NCBI RefSeq assembly: GCF_000190755.2
Contig: NZ_JH109152.1
Coordinates: forward strand, 1,958,485-2,022,484
Source: Methylobacter tundripaludum SV96
GTDB lineage: Bacteria > Pseudomonadota > Gammaproteobacteria > Methylococcales > Methylomonadaceae
DNA length: 64,000 nt
Direction: 5' to 3'
The first letter of the stretch is position 1, and each line of letters opens with the position of its first letter. Shown here in pieces: positions 55,211 to 63,974 of this stretch. The notes under the pieces were generated by a model. That model was not told the DNA's origin. It did no database searches and saw only the letters and a list, made by a program, of their open reading frames with translations. Both the position numbers and the translations under genes were made by a program.

Positions 55211-55789
55211 ATGCCTATGTTCGAAAATCCTACTTTGATCGACCGAATCAATGCATTACTGCCGCAGACCCAATGCGGACAATGCAGCTTTCAAGGCTGC
55301 CGCCCCTACGCCGAGGCCATCGCCTCGGGCGTAGCGGACATCAACCAGTGCCCGCCAGGCGGTGACGAGGGCATACGGGACCTGGCCGATTTATTAGGCG
55401 TCTCTCCCAAGCCGCTGAATACCGAATTCGGTCTGCACAAGCCCCCAAGCGTCGCGTTTATTATCGAGGAAGACTGCATCGGTTGCGTTAAATGTATCGC
55501 CGATTGTCCTGTCGATGCGATAGTGGGCGCGGCAAAATTGATGCACACGGTTATAGCCTCGGAATGTACCGGTTGCGAATTGTGTATAGCGCCTTGTCCG
55601 GTCGATTGCATCATCATGCAAGCCGCGCCGCCAAACAATGCCGAAAAAACTCGGGCGCAAAAATCCGCCCAGGCAAAACGGCGCTACGATGCGCGCTGTT
55701 CGCGCAAGGAACAAGAAGAAGCTGAAAAAGCGGAGCGTGTGAAAAAGAAGAAACAGGCATTTCTGAAGATGCAAGCGGCTAAAAAATAG
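55211..55789 (+). CDS. Soluble RnfB-like polyferredoxin
   Basis: A 192-residue iron-sulfur protein homologous to RnfB/RsxB but lacking the N-terminal membrane anchor. The Fe-S domain has CGQCSFQGC...C near residues 22-50, followed by two classic 4Fe-4S motifs, [12 protein letters not shown] (about 95) and [12 protein letters not shown] (about 125). A Lys/Glu-rich basic tail replaces further domains. No rnfACDGE genes adjoin it; the position next to metG is conserved in Pseudomonas-like genomes. It may donate electrons to a cytoplasmic partner. Confidence 0.9.
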   Translation: MPMFENPTLIDRINALLPQTQCGQCSFQGCRPYAEAIASGVADINQCPPGGDEGIRDLADLLGVSPKPLNTEFGLHKPPSVAFIIEEDCIGCVKCIADCPVDAIVGAAKLMHTVIASECTGCELCIAPCPVDCIIMQAAPPNNAEKTRAQKSAQAKRRYDARCSRKEQEEAEKAERVKKKKQAFLKMQAAKK

Positions 55790-55845
55790 GATAGCGGTCG
55801 GGTTGGGGGGGTACAATCCCGTCCCCCAACCCCGATCAAAATGGC

Positions 55846-55998
55846 GTAGACCGGAATAAGACCATCCAAGCGCGTAGCGCGAGGTGGCGTTGCCTACATG
55901 GATGTAGGTAAGGAGCGGAAGCTTTTCCGGCGAATCTGGGGTGTTTGCCGGAAACGCTAGTTCTCTCTGTCGCTCGAACCAGCTTATTTCGACCTACA
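55846..55998. repeat. Dispersed repeat, family I copy 2 (BIME-like pair)
   Basis: GTAGACCGGAATAAGACC then AAGCGCGTAGCGCGAGGTGG form one unit; the other ends GAACCAGCTTATTTCGACCTA. Two diverged units in opposite orientation are joined by about 60 bp. A GGTTGGGGG / CCCCCAACC hairpin lies just before it (55800-55832) after the rnfB stop. The remaining DNA to 56264 is AT-rich with no gene and should hold the promoter of the 56265 gene. Confidence 0.72.
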
Positions 55999-56264
55999 GT
56001 ACTAAGAAATAGGATGACGTAGGGTCACCCCACAAACAATCCGCCTTGCAACGTTACCCACGTAATCGAGAAGAACCAATAGATTCACCAGAATGATAAT
56101 TTTGGTCGTTGAGTTCCGCCCATTTGCAGCAGTCCACCGTTATTTAATTTGACGTTTTTCTAAGATTAAGTATTTCAACGAATGGTATAAATTATCTTTT
56201 CCTATATTCTGGTTTTGTTTATACCAATTCAGGTTATAAATATAGCTAACGTGAGGTAATTATT

Positions 56265-56543
56265 ATGTCAAATTATTTAATAGCACTTATTTTATCTGTT
56301 TTTTTAGCTTCAGCCGGTGGCGTTGCTTACTTTGTTAAACACCCTGATCAACGCCCCCCAATAGAAGCTTTTATTAACAACAATATCCCTGCCACTAACA
56401 CAGGAGGAGACCATAATATAATAGGTCATGGTGGTGTAGCACAAGCTCCAGAAATTAATGCATCATCAGGAACTAATGCAATTGCCATATTAATTGGCAG
56501 TTTATTGATAGCTAGTGAAAAATATCGAGCTAAACGCTCTTAA
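56265..56543 (+). CDS. Small two-helix membrane or exported protein, unrecognised
   Basis: A 92-residue product preceded by GTGAGGT at a good distance. Residues 4-24 are hydrophobic (a signal-anchor or signal peptide). The middle is Asn/Gly/Pro-rich (NNNIPATNTGGDHNIIGHGG). A second hydrophobic segment (AIAILIGSLLIA) is followed by a basic tail EKYRAKRS. The tail layout recalls C-terminal sorting signals but no PEP or similar motif is present. The gene is AT-rich compared with its neighbours, as is its upstream region. Confidence 0.6.
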   Translation: MSNYLIALILSVFLASAGGVAYFVKHPDQRPPIEAFINNNIPATNTGGDHNIIGHGGVAQAPEINASSGTNAIAILIGSLLIASEKYRAKRS

Positions 56544-56603
56544 AATTTATTATAGCGATCGAGTTAAATCGCCCCGGCAAAGCCGTAGACTTATTGTTAG
56601 TGG

Positions 56604-56656
56604 TGTAGACCAGAATAAGACCTCGCAAGCGTAGCTCAAGGTCTTATTTCCGGCGA
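56604..56656. repeat. Dispersed repeat, family I copy 3
   Basis: GTAGACCAGAATAAGACCTC followed by AAGCGTAGC and AGGTCTTATTTCCGGCGAAT; the arms AATAAGACCT and AGGTCTTATT pair exactly. It lies between the 92-residue gene and waaC. Confidence 0.7.
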
Positions 56657-56781
56657 ATCCACTATTGATACGGTCGACGGCCTGTCGGTATTTAGGAGGC
56701 ATTCAGCTCAATCGAAGTACCCCAATACTTTAAGTTTGGGTTCATTATAGAAACTGCAAAGCATTAGATCTAACCACGTTT

Positions 56782-57786
56782 TCATAACGACAATAAAAAC
56801 TTCGCCTGCTTGATAATCTCCTGCTCATCAATATCCTTAATCGAATAATCCCGCTTGTCGAGTTTATACGGATTAACGATGGATGCGGACTTAACCGCTT
56901 TGTTGATGTCGGTCTGGTAAACCCGGCTGACCGGCGTCGGGCCGAAAATGGTGATTGATGGCCTGTTTAATCCCCAAGCCATGTGGGTCGGCCCGGTATC
57001 GTTGCCGATCAGTAAATCGGCCTTGGCAATCAATGCCTTCAGGCTGTTCAAATCCAGCTTGGGCATGACTTTAATCAGGTCGGATTGCATCGCCATCCAT
57101 TCCGCGCTGGCTTTTTCCTGCTCGCTACCCCAGATGACCAGGCAGTTTTGCTGCAACGCCTCTGCTATTTTTACAAACTTGGCGGCCGGATAGTTGCGGC
57201 TGTCCCAGGTTGAACCGATCACCAGCACAATATTGATCCGGTCTTTTAACAGGTAGTCATAAATTTGCGGGTCTTCGTTGTTAAAAAACAAAAACGGCTT
57301 TTTGTTGAGGATTTGCTCGGTGCTGATGTCGATGCCTAAGGGACTGGACAGTATCAAGGCATTTCTGTCGATGGTGTTGACATCATAAGCACAGGCGACT
57401 TTGATGTCATAAAACCATGACGCGGCTTTTTCTCGGATTGAATCGGCATCGAATCCGGCGATGCGCTTTCCTATAATCTTGGCGGTGGCGGCCGACTTGA
57501 TCAGCCCTTGGGCGTCGATAACCAGGTCATAATTGTTACTTGCATAGCCGCGAATTTTCTTGAGCTGCGCAAAAATCCCGGCCTTGTTGGTTTTTAAGGC
57601 TTTCAGGTTAACCGTCAGAATATTATCGATGTCGGGATTGTTTTTTAAAACCTCGGCAAAGCGCTCCTCAACTATCCAGTCGATCTGAATTTCCGGGGAG
57701 TGGGAGTCCGCCTTGATGAACTGTAACGCCACCATCGCATGGACAATGTCTCCCAGCGCCGAGAGCTTTACGATGGCGACCTTCAC
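56782..57786 (-). CDS. waaC: LPS heptosyltransferase I
   Basis: Adds the first L-glycero-D-manno-heptose to Kdo of lipid A. The 334-residue GT9 protein starts MKVAIVKLSALGDIVHAMVAL, the WaaC-specific opening, and has the donor-site segment LLIGNDTGPTHMAWGLNRPSITIFGPTP near 255-282. Its start overlaps waaF by 4 nt. Heptose donors come from the gmhA-hldE-hldD products at the left of the window. Confidence 0.94.
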   Translation of the reverse strand: MKVAIVKLSALGDIVHAMVALQFIKADSHSPEIQIDWIVEERFAEVLKNNPDIDNILTVNLKALKTNKAGIFAQLKKIRGYASNNYDLVIDAQGLIKSAATAKIIGKRIAGFDADSIREKAASWFYDIKVACAYDVNTIDRNALILSSPLGIDISTEQILNKKPFLFFNNEDPQIYDYLLKDRINIVLVIGSTWDSRNYPAAKFVKIAEALQQNCLVIWGSEQEKASAEWMAMQSDLIKVMPKLDLNSLKALIAKADLLIGNDTGPTHMAWGLNRPSITIFGPTPVSRVYQTDINKAVKSASIVNPYKLDKRDYSIKDIDEQEIIKQAKFLLSL

Positions 57787-58811
57787 TTAGGCCCTGATTG
57801 GGTAAGCGTTATATATTCAAGCACCCGATCCGGCGTAATGCCGGTCAGGCAATGGGTATGGCCTAGCGGACAGTCGCGCTTAAAGCAGGGCGCGCAATCG
57901 AGATTCAACGAGATAACCTGGGCCTTGTCGTTCAACGGCGGGGTAAAGCCCGGATCCGATGAGCCGTAAATGGCGATGATTTTTTTGTCCAACGCAGCTG
58001 CGACATGCATCAAGCCGGAATCATTGCTCACCACAGTATTGGCCAGCGACATTAAATCAACCGCTTCGGCCACGGATGTCCTGCCGGTAAAGTCGGTACA
58101 GAAGCCGGAAGCTTCCCGGTTGATTTGTTCTGCGACGGCTTTATCCTTATCGGAGCCGAACAGCCAAACCTGCCAGCCTTGGTCGATTTTATGCCGGGCG
58201 ACTTCGGAGTAATACTCGGTCGGCCAGCGCTTTGCCGGACCGTATTCGGCGCCGGGGCATAAGGCCAGGATTTTTGCTGATGGTGTTAGCCTGAACTTAT
58301 CGATAACCGCCTGTTGCCGGTCTTTGCTGATCGTTATCGCAGGCTGCGGACATACCGGCGGCATAGGCGCATCGGCTGGCAAACCCAGAGCGACAAAGCG
58401 CTGCACGGTCATGGTCAGCAGGTTTTTATCCAATTTTCTGGCATCGTTAAGCAGCCCCCAACGGCATTCACCGATGTAACCGGTACGGATGGGAATATTG
58501 GCGAAAAACGGGGGGATTGCGGATTTCCAGGAATTCGGCAACAGGATGGCCTGATCGTAGCCTTCCGAACGCAGGCTCAAGCCCAGTTTGATGCGCTCCA
58601 TCAAGCCGAACTTGCCGCGCGGCAATGGCATGGCGATGGCTTTGCTCACTTCGGGCATTCTTTCCAGCAGGGATAATGTCCATGACGGAGCCAGCACGTC
58701 AATCCGGCAGTCCGGGTGGGTGTTTTTCAGGGCGATAAACAGGCTTTGCGCCATCACCATATCGCCGACCCAGGAGGGGCCGACGACTAGAATCTTGTGA
58801 TATTTTTTCAA
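57783..58811 (-). CDS. waaF: LPS heptosyltransferase II
   Basis: Adds the second heptose to the inner core. The 342 residues begin KILVVGPSWVGDMVMAQSLF, the WaaF signature, with CPGAEYGPAKRWPTEYY near 183 and VSNDSGLMHVAAALDKKIIAIYGSSDP near 255. A CAPCFKRDCPLGHTHCL cysteine segment near 310 is typical. Follows ilvE on the minus strand, as in Pseudomonas. Confidence 0.95.
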   Translation of the reverse strand: MKKYHKILVVGPSWVGDMVMAQSLFIALKNTHPDCRIDVLAPSWTLSLLERMPEVSKAIAMPLPRGKFGLMERIKLGLSLRSEGYDQAILLPNSWKSAIPPFFANIPIRTGYIGECRWGLLNDARKLDKNLLTMTVQRFVALGLPADAPMPPVCPQPAITISKDRQQAVIDKFRLTPSAKILALCPGAEYGPAKRWPTEYYSEVARHKIDQGWQVWLFGSDKDKAVAEQINREASGFCTDFTGRTSVAEAVDLMSLANTVVSNDSGLMHVAAALDKKIIAIYGSSDPGFTPPLNDKAQVISLNLDCAPCFKRDCPLGHTHCLTGITPDRVLEYITLTQSGPK

Positions 58812-58838
58812 GACCTTAAATGACTATATATTTTATAA

Positions 58839-58992
58839 ACCACGAAGATCACGAAGAAAGAAACATAAAACTTCGTGATCTCGGCAATTGCTCCTGCATT
58901 GCTCTACCTCCTGCATAACCCACAAGGATGTGGGAAATGCAGATTTTGCATGGAGCAAAAATCTGTCCATGCAGTCGTTCGTGTCTTCGTGG
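58839..58992. repeat. Family E palindrome interrupted by a family F element
   Basis: Left arm ACCACGAAGATCACGAAG (58839-58856) should pair with an arm seen only in two pieces: CTTCGTGAT (58871-58879) and TGTCTTCGTGGT (to 58992). Between them is a roughly 98-bp family F element (CTCGGCAATTGCTCCTGCAT to CATGCAGTCG) with its own internal hairpins. The same F sequence splits a family G element at 22292-22340. Confidence 0.8.
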
Positions 58993-59013
58993 TTAAATTT
59001 TTTAATCCAATTA

Positions 59014-59940
59014 TTAGGCGACGTAAGTCAACCAATCGGCATGATCGTCTCTACGTCCATGCACATAGTCGAAATACAGCGACTGCAATTTCTCGGTGAC
59101 CGGCCCGCGGCTGCCGGAACCGATTGTGCGATTATCCAGTTCCCTGATTGGTGTCACTTCAGCCGCAGAGCCGGTAAAGAACGCTTCATCGGCCACGTAA
59201 ATTTCGTCACGGGTGATGCGTTTTTCAATGACTTCATAACCCTGCTCTCTGGCAACGGTCATGACCGTATCGCGGGTAATGCCTTCCAATGCGGAAGTGG
59301 TTTCAGGCGTGTAAATTTTGCCGTTACGCACGATAAACAGGTTTTCGGCGCTGCCTTCCGCCGCAAAGCCTTCATGATCCAGCATCAACGCTTCATCGTA
59401 GCCATTGGCGCGCGCTTCTTGTAACGCCAAAATGGAATTGATGTAATTGCCGTTCGCTTTGGCTTTGCACATGGTGCTGTTGTGATGGTTACGGGTATAA
59501 GACGAGGTACGGATACGGATGCCCTGCTCTATGCTTTCCGCGCCCAGATACGCGCCCCACGACCATGCGGCAACCATGACATGCACTTTCAGGTTGTCGG
59601 CTCTCAAGCCCATGCCTTCTGAACCTAAAAAGCACATGCTGCGGATATAGGCGCTGTCCAAATTGTTCTTGGCAACCGCATCGCGCTGAACTTGATTCAG
59701 CTCGTCTTTGCCATACGGCATTTTCATATTCATGATATGCGCGGAACGGAACAGCCGGTCGGTATGATCCTGCATCTTGAAAATCGCCGTGCCTTTTTCC
59801 GCATGATAAGCTCTTATGCCTTCAAACACGCCCAATCCGTAGTGCAAGGTATGCGTCAACACATGGACTTTAGCTTCGCGCCACTCAACCCATTGTCCGT
59901 CCAGCCAAATAACGCCGTCTCTATCGTCCATTGTCATCAT
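59014..59940 (-). CDS. ilvE: Branched-chain amino acid aminotransferase
   Basis: PLP enzyme for the last step of Val, Leu and Ile synthesis. At 308 residues it has normal class IV length. VFEGIRAYHAEKGTAIF, the catalytic Lys region STMCKAKANGNYINSILAL near 155-175, EALMLDHEGFAAEGSAENLFIV and TGSAAEVTPI are all present. GGAG lies just upstream of two consecutive ATGs. Gene order glnE-ilvE-waaF-waaC is shared with Pseudomonas. Confidence 0.96.
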   Translation of the reverse strand: MMTMDDRDGVIWLDGQWVEWREAKVHVLTHTLHYGLGVFEGIRAYHAEKGTAIFKMQDHTDRLFRSAHIMNMKMPYGKDELNQVQRDAVAKNNLDSAYIRSMCFLGSEGMGLRADNLKVHVMVAAWSWGAYLGAESIEQGIRIRTSSYTRNHHNSTMCKAKANGNYINSILALQEARANGYDEALMLDHEGFAAEGSAENLFIVRNGKIYTPETTSALEGITRDTVMTVAREQGYEVIEKRITRDEIYVADEAFFTGSAAEVTPIRELDNRTIGSGSRGPVTEKLQSLYFDYVHGRRDDHADWLTYVA

Positions 59941-59968
59941 TTATTCTCCAATATTAAATTTATTTGTT

Positions 59969-60161
59969 ACTACTCAGCAGCCAAAATAGAACGCTGATGA
60001 CGCTGATCATTATGATTAAATAAGATTTTTATTTTTTGCGTTTAAACTTTAGATTTATTACTAAGTCTTAAGACCCAACTCACTTTCAGTAACGTCTAAA
60101 TAGTTATAATTATCCGCGGTAATCATAACTATCAGCGTCATCCGCGTTCCATCTTAATTTG
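59969..60161. repeat. Family G element copy 2
   Basis: Left end ACTACTCAGCAGCCAAAATA then GAACGCTGATGACGCTGATC; right end ATCAGCGTCATCCGCGTTCC. The left arm matches the copy at 51396 closely, while the AT-rich centre is longer and unrelated. It occupies nearly all of the ilvE-glnE gap. Confidence 0.82.
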
Positions 60162-60172
60162 ATGAACTCCCG

Positions 60173-63151
60173 CTACTCCATGTATTCATGCCAAATCCGC
60201 TCGACTTCGGCGCTCATTTCGGCGACCTCGGCCTCATCTATAACAGCCTTATCGCCTTGTAAAACCTGTTTATGCCCGAAATCCCGATAAGTGCAGTAAG
60301 CGGCTTTAAGTGTTTGCTCATCGGCTTTGGACATAAATCCCTGCTGTTGCAGGCCTTCAAGCAGTCTTACATTATCGGTATAAGTCGTCAACGCTACATT
60401 AAGAGCCGCCTGATCCAATACACCAAATTGTACTATAAACTCAATATCAGCAATACCGCCTTTGCTTTGTTTTAGGTCAAACTTGTCCTTATCTTTGGTA
60501 GACAGGGCCTCGCGCATTTTCTCGCGCATCTCGCGGACTTCTTTTTTCAAGCTCTCGGTATCCCTGGGCAGGCTTAGAATCCGGCTGCGTATAGCCTCAT
60601 ACTGCGCTTTCAGTTGCGCATCCCCGGCGATAAACCGGCCCCTGACCAGCGCTTGCAGCTCCCAGGTCCAGGCCTGGTTTTTCAGGTAATCTTCATAGGC
60701 GTTGATATGACTGACCAGTAAGCCGGAATCGCCATTGGGCCGCAAACGCATATCCACTTCGTAGAGTACGCCTGACAACATCTTGGTATCGAGAATATGC
60801 CGGACTTTCAGCCCCAATCGGCCGTAAAACTGGGCGCAGGAAATCGGCTTGCCTCCGTCGGTCATCGCATTGCCGTCCAGGCAATCATACAAAAACACCA
60901 GATCCAGGTCGGAACCGTAACCGAGCTCGATGCCGCCCAATTTGCCGAAACCGATAACCGCAAAGCCTATGGCGGCATTGTCGGTATATCGCCAGGGATG
61001 GTGTGTATGCCGCAAGCCAGTCGGGAACTGGCTCGGCACCGGCGGCAAGCCGTGCTTGTCGGTCAGCATCAGCCACGCACGTTCGACAACATGCCCGACG
61101 ATGCTTTCGGCGATATAGGTCAGGTAATCGCTGACCACCATCAGCGGGATTGCGCCCATAATGTCGGCGGCGGCCACTCTCAGCACATTCAATTGCTTGA
61201 ACTGGCGAAGTACGACCATCAGCTGCTCAAGATCCTGTACCTCAATTTGAGCCAGCAATACCTTAAGCTGTTCGTCAAGATCGGCTTTTTTGAGCGGCTC
61301 GTACAGGGAGCGGGTATCCAGCAGTTCGTCGAACAACACCGGGCATTGCGATAAATAATCGCAAATCCATGGGCTGGCCGATGACAGCTTGATCAATTGC
61401 GACAAGGCTCCGGGGTTTTCAGACAATAACGATAAATACACATTCCGGCCCGCGACCGCCTCAAACAAGCCGAGTATCCGCATCAGGGTTTCATCCGGGT
61501 TATCGACCTGCTGCATGGCCTCTATCAATTGCGGCATTAATCGATCAAGCACGCCAGCGCCTTTGGCCGTCAGCCTTCTGACGGCTATGGAATTTTTAAA
61601 GTCTTTGATCGCGGCGAGTATGCTGCCGGTGTCTTGAATGCCGCATTCTTTTAGATGCCCCATCAACTCCGACTCATCCGCCACGCAAGCCCAAATTATT
61701 CCCGTTCGTGGTGAGCCTGTCGAACCATCCTGTTTCGATAGCGAAAAAACCTGGTCGAATACTTCGTGTACCTGCGCTCTTACCTGATCCAGGTCCTGTT
61801 TAAAGCCTGTCCAGTCGGAATAATCCAGCGAATACGCCAATATTCGCTGCACTGCGGGGTCTGTCGGCAAATCGTGGGTTTGTTGGTCCTGGTATTGCTG
61901 GATATGGTTTTCCACCCGGCGCAGAAAACGGTATGACTGGTTTAGCTGGTCTGCGTCTTTTGGCGCCAGCAACTCCCGCTCGCCCAATAGTTGCAACACA
62001 TCCAGAATGGGGCGGGTTTGCAAGGCTTTGTCGTTGCCGCCGCGTATCAGTTGAAAAGCCTGCCCGATAAACTCGATTTCGCGTATGCCGCCGGGCCCGA
62101 GCTTGATATTTTCCATGCGGTCTTTACGCCGCAATTCCTGGGTGATCTGCGCCTTTAAAGAACGCAATTCCTCAAACGCGCCGTAATCGAGATAACGCCG
62201 GTAGACAAAAGGCCTGAACATAGCCATCAGCTGCGCGCCGGTTTTAAAGTCGCCGGCGACCTGACGCACCTTGATCATCGCATAACGTTCCCATTCCCGA
62301 GCCTGGGTCTGGTAATAGTTTTCCATACCGTCAAAAGTCATGATGATCGGCCCGCTGTCGCCATAAGGCCGTAAGCGTATATCGGTGCGGAATACGAAGC
62401 CGTCTACGGTGATCTCGTCCAGGACTTTCACCAGATTGCGGCACAGCCTGGTGAAAAACTCGCCGTAGGTGGTTTCTTTCCTGTCCTGCAACACGCCGTC
62501 TTCCGCGTAGGCAAAAATCAGGTCGATGTCCGAAGAATAATTCAATTCATAGGCGCCCAACTTGCCCATGCCCAACACCACGATCTGCTGCGCGCTGCCG
62601 TCGGATAATAACGGCGTGCCGCGTAGCTCACAGGCCTCTCGGTAAAGAAAATCCAGCGCGTATTGAATACAGGCATCGGCCAGCCACGATAGATTAGTCA
62701 GCGTTTCGGATAATTCGGCCCATCCGGCCAAATCCCGCCAGGCAATCCTGACCATTTCCCTACGCCGGAAGTCTCGCAGTTTTGTCATTAACCGCGCCTG
62801 CTCCCGGCAGGCTTGCGGCATACACACCGTCCCTGGCGATAACTCGGCTTGCGTCTCAACCGGTTTGCACGCTAATTTTTCGGTATAACTGTTGTCATTA
62901 TAAATAGCCGATAAATCGCCGGAATTGACCAGATCGACCAGCAACTCGGGCTTGCGAATGCAGCTTTCGGCAACAAACAGGCTGGAACACCAGACCTTGA
63001 CGATAGCCTCACTAAACTCCGGCGTTTGCGTGATATTGAGCTTAAGCTCCGTAACCCGTTCATCCCATTTTGTCAGTGAAGCAATTACCGTCGCTCTTAG
63101 CTCATCAGGCAGCGCTGCAAATTCGGGTTCGAGATTTTTAATAAAAGACAT
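60173..63151 (-). CDS. glnE: Bifunctional glutamine synthetase adenylyltransferase/deadenylase
   Basis: Controls glutamine synthetase by adding or removing AMP. The 992 residues exceed the roughly 945 of E. coli. Two nucleotidyltransferase domains are visible, with GMGKLGAYELNYSSDIDLIF near 195-214 and GFGKLGGIELGYGSDLDLVF near 735-755, separated by the helical GlnD-PII-type region. Three dispersed repeats are read in frame: residues about 104-119, 474-484 and 706-722. All fall between, not inside, the conserved motifs. These account for much of the extra length. Confidence 0.95.
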   Translation of the reverse strand: MSFIKNLEPEFAALPDELRATVIASLTKWDERVTELKLNITQTPEFSEAIVKVWCSSLFVAESCIRKPELLVDLVNSGDLSAIYNDNSYTEKLACKPVETQAELSPGTVCMPQACREQARLMTKLRDFRRREMVRIAWRDLAGWAELSETLTNLSWLADACIQYALDFLYREACELRGTPLLSDGSAQQIVVLGMGKLGAYELNYSSDIDLIFAYAEDGVLQDRKETTYGEFFTRLCRNLVKVLDEITVDGFVFRTDIRLRPYGDSGPIIMTFDGMENYYQTQAREWERYAMIKVRQVAGDFKTGAQLMAMFRPFVYRRYLDYGAFEELRSLKAQITQELRRKDRMENIKLGPGGIREIEFIGQAFQLIRGGNDKALQTRPILDVLQLLGERELLAPKDADQLNQSYRFLRRVENHIQQYQDQQTHDLPTDPAVQRILAYSLDYSDWTGFKQDLDQVRAQVHEVFDQVFSLSKQDGSTGSPRTGIIWACVADESELMGHLKECGIQDTGSILAAIKDFKNSIAVRRLTAKGAGVLDRLMPQLIEAMQQVDNPDETLMRILGLFEAVAGRNVYLSLLSENPGALSQLIKLSSASPWICDYLSQCPVLFDELLDTRSLYEPLKKADLDEQLKVLLAQIEVQDLEQLMVVLRQFKQLNVLRVAAADIMGAIPLMVVSDYLTYIAESIVGHVVERAWLMLTDKHGLPPVPSQFPTGLRHTHHPWRYTDNAAIGFAVIGFGKLGGIELGYGSDLDLVFLYDCLDGNAMTDGGKPISCAQFYGRLGLKVRHILDTKMLSGVLYEVDMRLRPNGDSGLLVSHINAYEDYLKNQAWTWELQALVRGRFIAGDAQLKAQYEAIRSRILSLPRDTESLKKEVREMREKMREALSTKDKDKFDLKQSKGGIADIEFIVQFGVLDQAALNVALTTYTDNVRLLEGLQQQGFMSKADEQTLKAAYCTYRDFGHKQVLQGDKAVIDEAEVAEMSAEVERIWHEYME
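60987..61036. repeat. Family D repeat copy 1, in frame within glnE
   Basis: TATCGCCAGGGATGGTGTGT then ATGCCGCAAGCC on the plus strand, ending in the hairpin GCCAGT-CGGGA-ACTGGC. It matches copy 2 (opposite orientation) with one mismatch over the first 32 bases. The stem differs by compensatory changes. Confidence 0.85.
61701..61730. repeat. Dispersed repeat (family L), in frame within glnE
   Basis: On the coding strand GGATGGTTCGACAGGCTCAC then CACGAACGGG, a sequence I recall as a widespread intergenic repeat in many bacteria. Here it encodes DGSTGSPRTG between helical segments of GlnE. Confidence 0.65.
62794..62841. repeat. Family D repeat copy 2, in frame within glnE
   Basis: Reverse orientation to copy 1. 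On the complementary strand it reads TATCGCCAGGGACGGTGTGT then ATGCCGCAAGCC and the hairpin GCCTGC-CGGGA-GCAGGC. It encodes the SPGTVCMPQACREQAR segment upstream of the conserved LRDFRRREMVRIAWRDL block. Confidence 0.85.
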
Positions 63152-63326
63152 GGGTGAAGGTCACGAATGAAAAGCCCCATGATAACGAAAACAGACGCGC
63201 AACGAGTAGCGCTATTTGTAAACATCTTGATATGAACGACGAAGATGAGTAGAACGAGTCTTAATAAAATGATAAAGTTCGATTAACCTTACTATTAAAT
63301 TCTGAAACTATTGACGATTTAAACTT

Positions 63327-63794
63327 ATGAAAACGCCTACCTTTACCAAGAATTTCTTTTTTGCCGCCCTGACCAGCATGGTTATCGCACTGGCGGTTAC
63401 CGGCTGTTCGGATGATGAACAAAAAACCGCCGCGGCGAAACCGGCAGCCGCCAACGTTGTGCATAATCCATTCGATCACTCCCACGATGGCGAAGTAACC
63501 GATATACAAAAGCACAAGTTTGAGCATGATTTCGCCAGCCAATGCGTAGACAGGGAATTGAAAAACTCGACCAATAAAGAGTTCGATAAAGTGCGCTACG
63601 CCACGCCTTGCATGTGCATAGCCAAATTTTTGATGAAGGATTTGACCGCCGAGGAAGCCGAGAAGTTTATCGGTGAGCATAAAAATGCCCAATCTTTAGT
63701 CATCAAGTATGAAAATGCGGCTTATCATTGCCTGCAACAGAATGCTCATCCTAAAGGTCCGGATTTTTCCAGGGCACCGCAGCAGGCTAACTGA
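63327..63794 (+). CDS. Putative lipoprotein of unknown function
   Basis: A 155-residue product with a signal peptide and lipobox AVTGC (lipidated Cys near residue 27), so it should be anchored to a membrane facing the periplasm. An Ala/Lys-rich linker and a His/Asp-rich segment (NPFDHSHDGEV) follow, then a helical domain with four Cys (QCVDRE, TPCMCIAKF, YHCLQQ) that could form disulfides or bind metal. I recognise no family. It is divergent from glnE with a 175-bp gap. Confidence 0.75.
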   Translation: MKTPTFTKNFFFAALTSMVIALAVTGCSDDEQKTAAAKPAAANVVHNPFDHSHDGEVTDIQKHKFEHDFASQCVDRELKNSTNKEFDKVRYATPCMCIAKFLMKDLTAEEAEKFIGEHKNAQSLVIKYENAAYHCLQQNAHPKGPDFSRAPQQAN

Positions 63795-63854
63795 TTGGCT
63801 TGAGGCATTTTATTGTTCCCACGCTCCGGCGCTCGTCTTTATACACATCTCGAA

Positions 63855-63974
63855 GTAGGCCGGAATAAGCTGGTTCGAGTGACAGCGAGAACTGGCGTTT
63901 CCGGCAACACACCTTCCCAAAAGCCGGAAACGCCATCTCGCGCTACGCGCTTGAATGGCCTTATTCCGGCCTAC
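63855..63974. repeat. Dispersed repeat, family I copy 4 (long palindromic BIME-like pair)
   Basis: Left half GTAGGCCGGAATAAGCTGG with GGCGTTTCCGGC; right half GCCGGAAACGCCATCTCGCG with GGCCTTATTCCGGCCTAC. The halves pair over both outer and inner segments. It lies after the lipoprotein gene and fills most of the right edge of the window. Confidence 0.85.
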
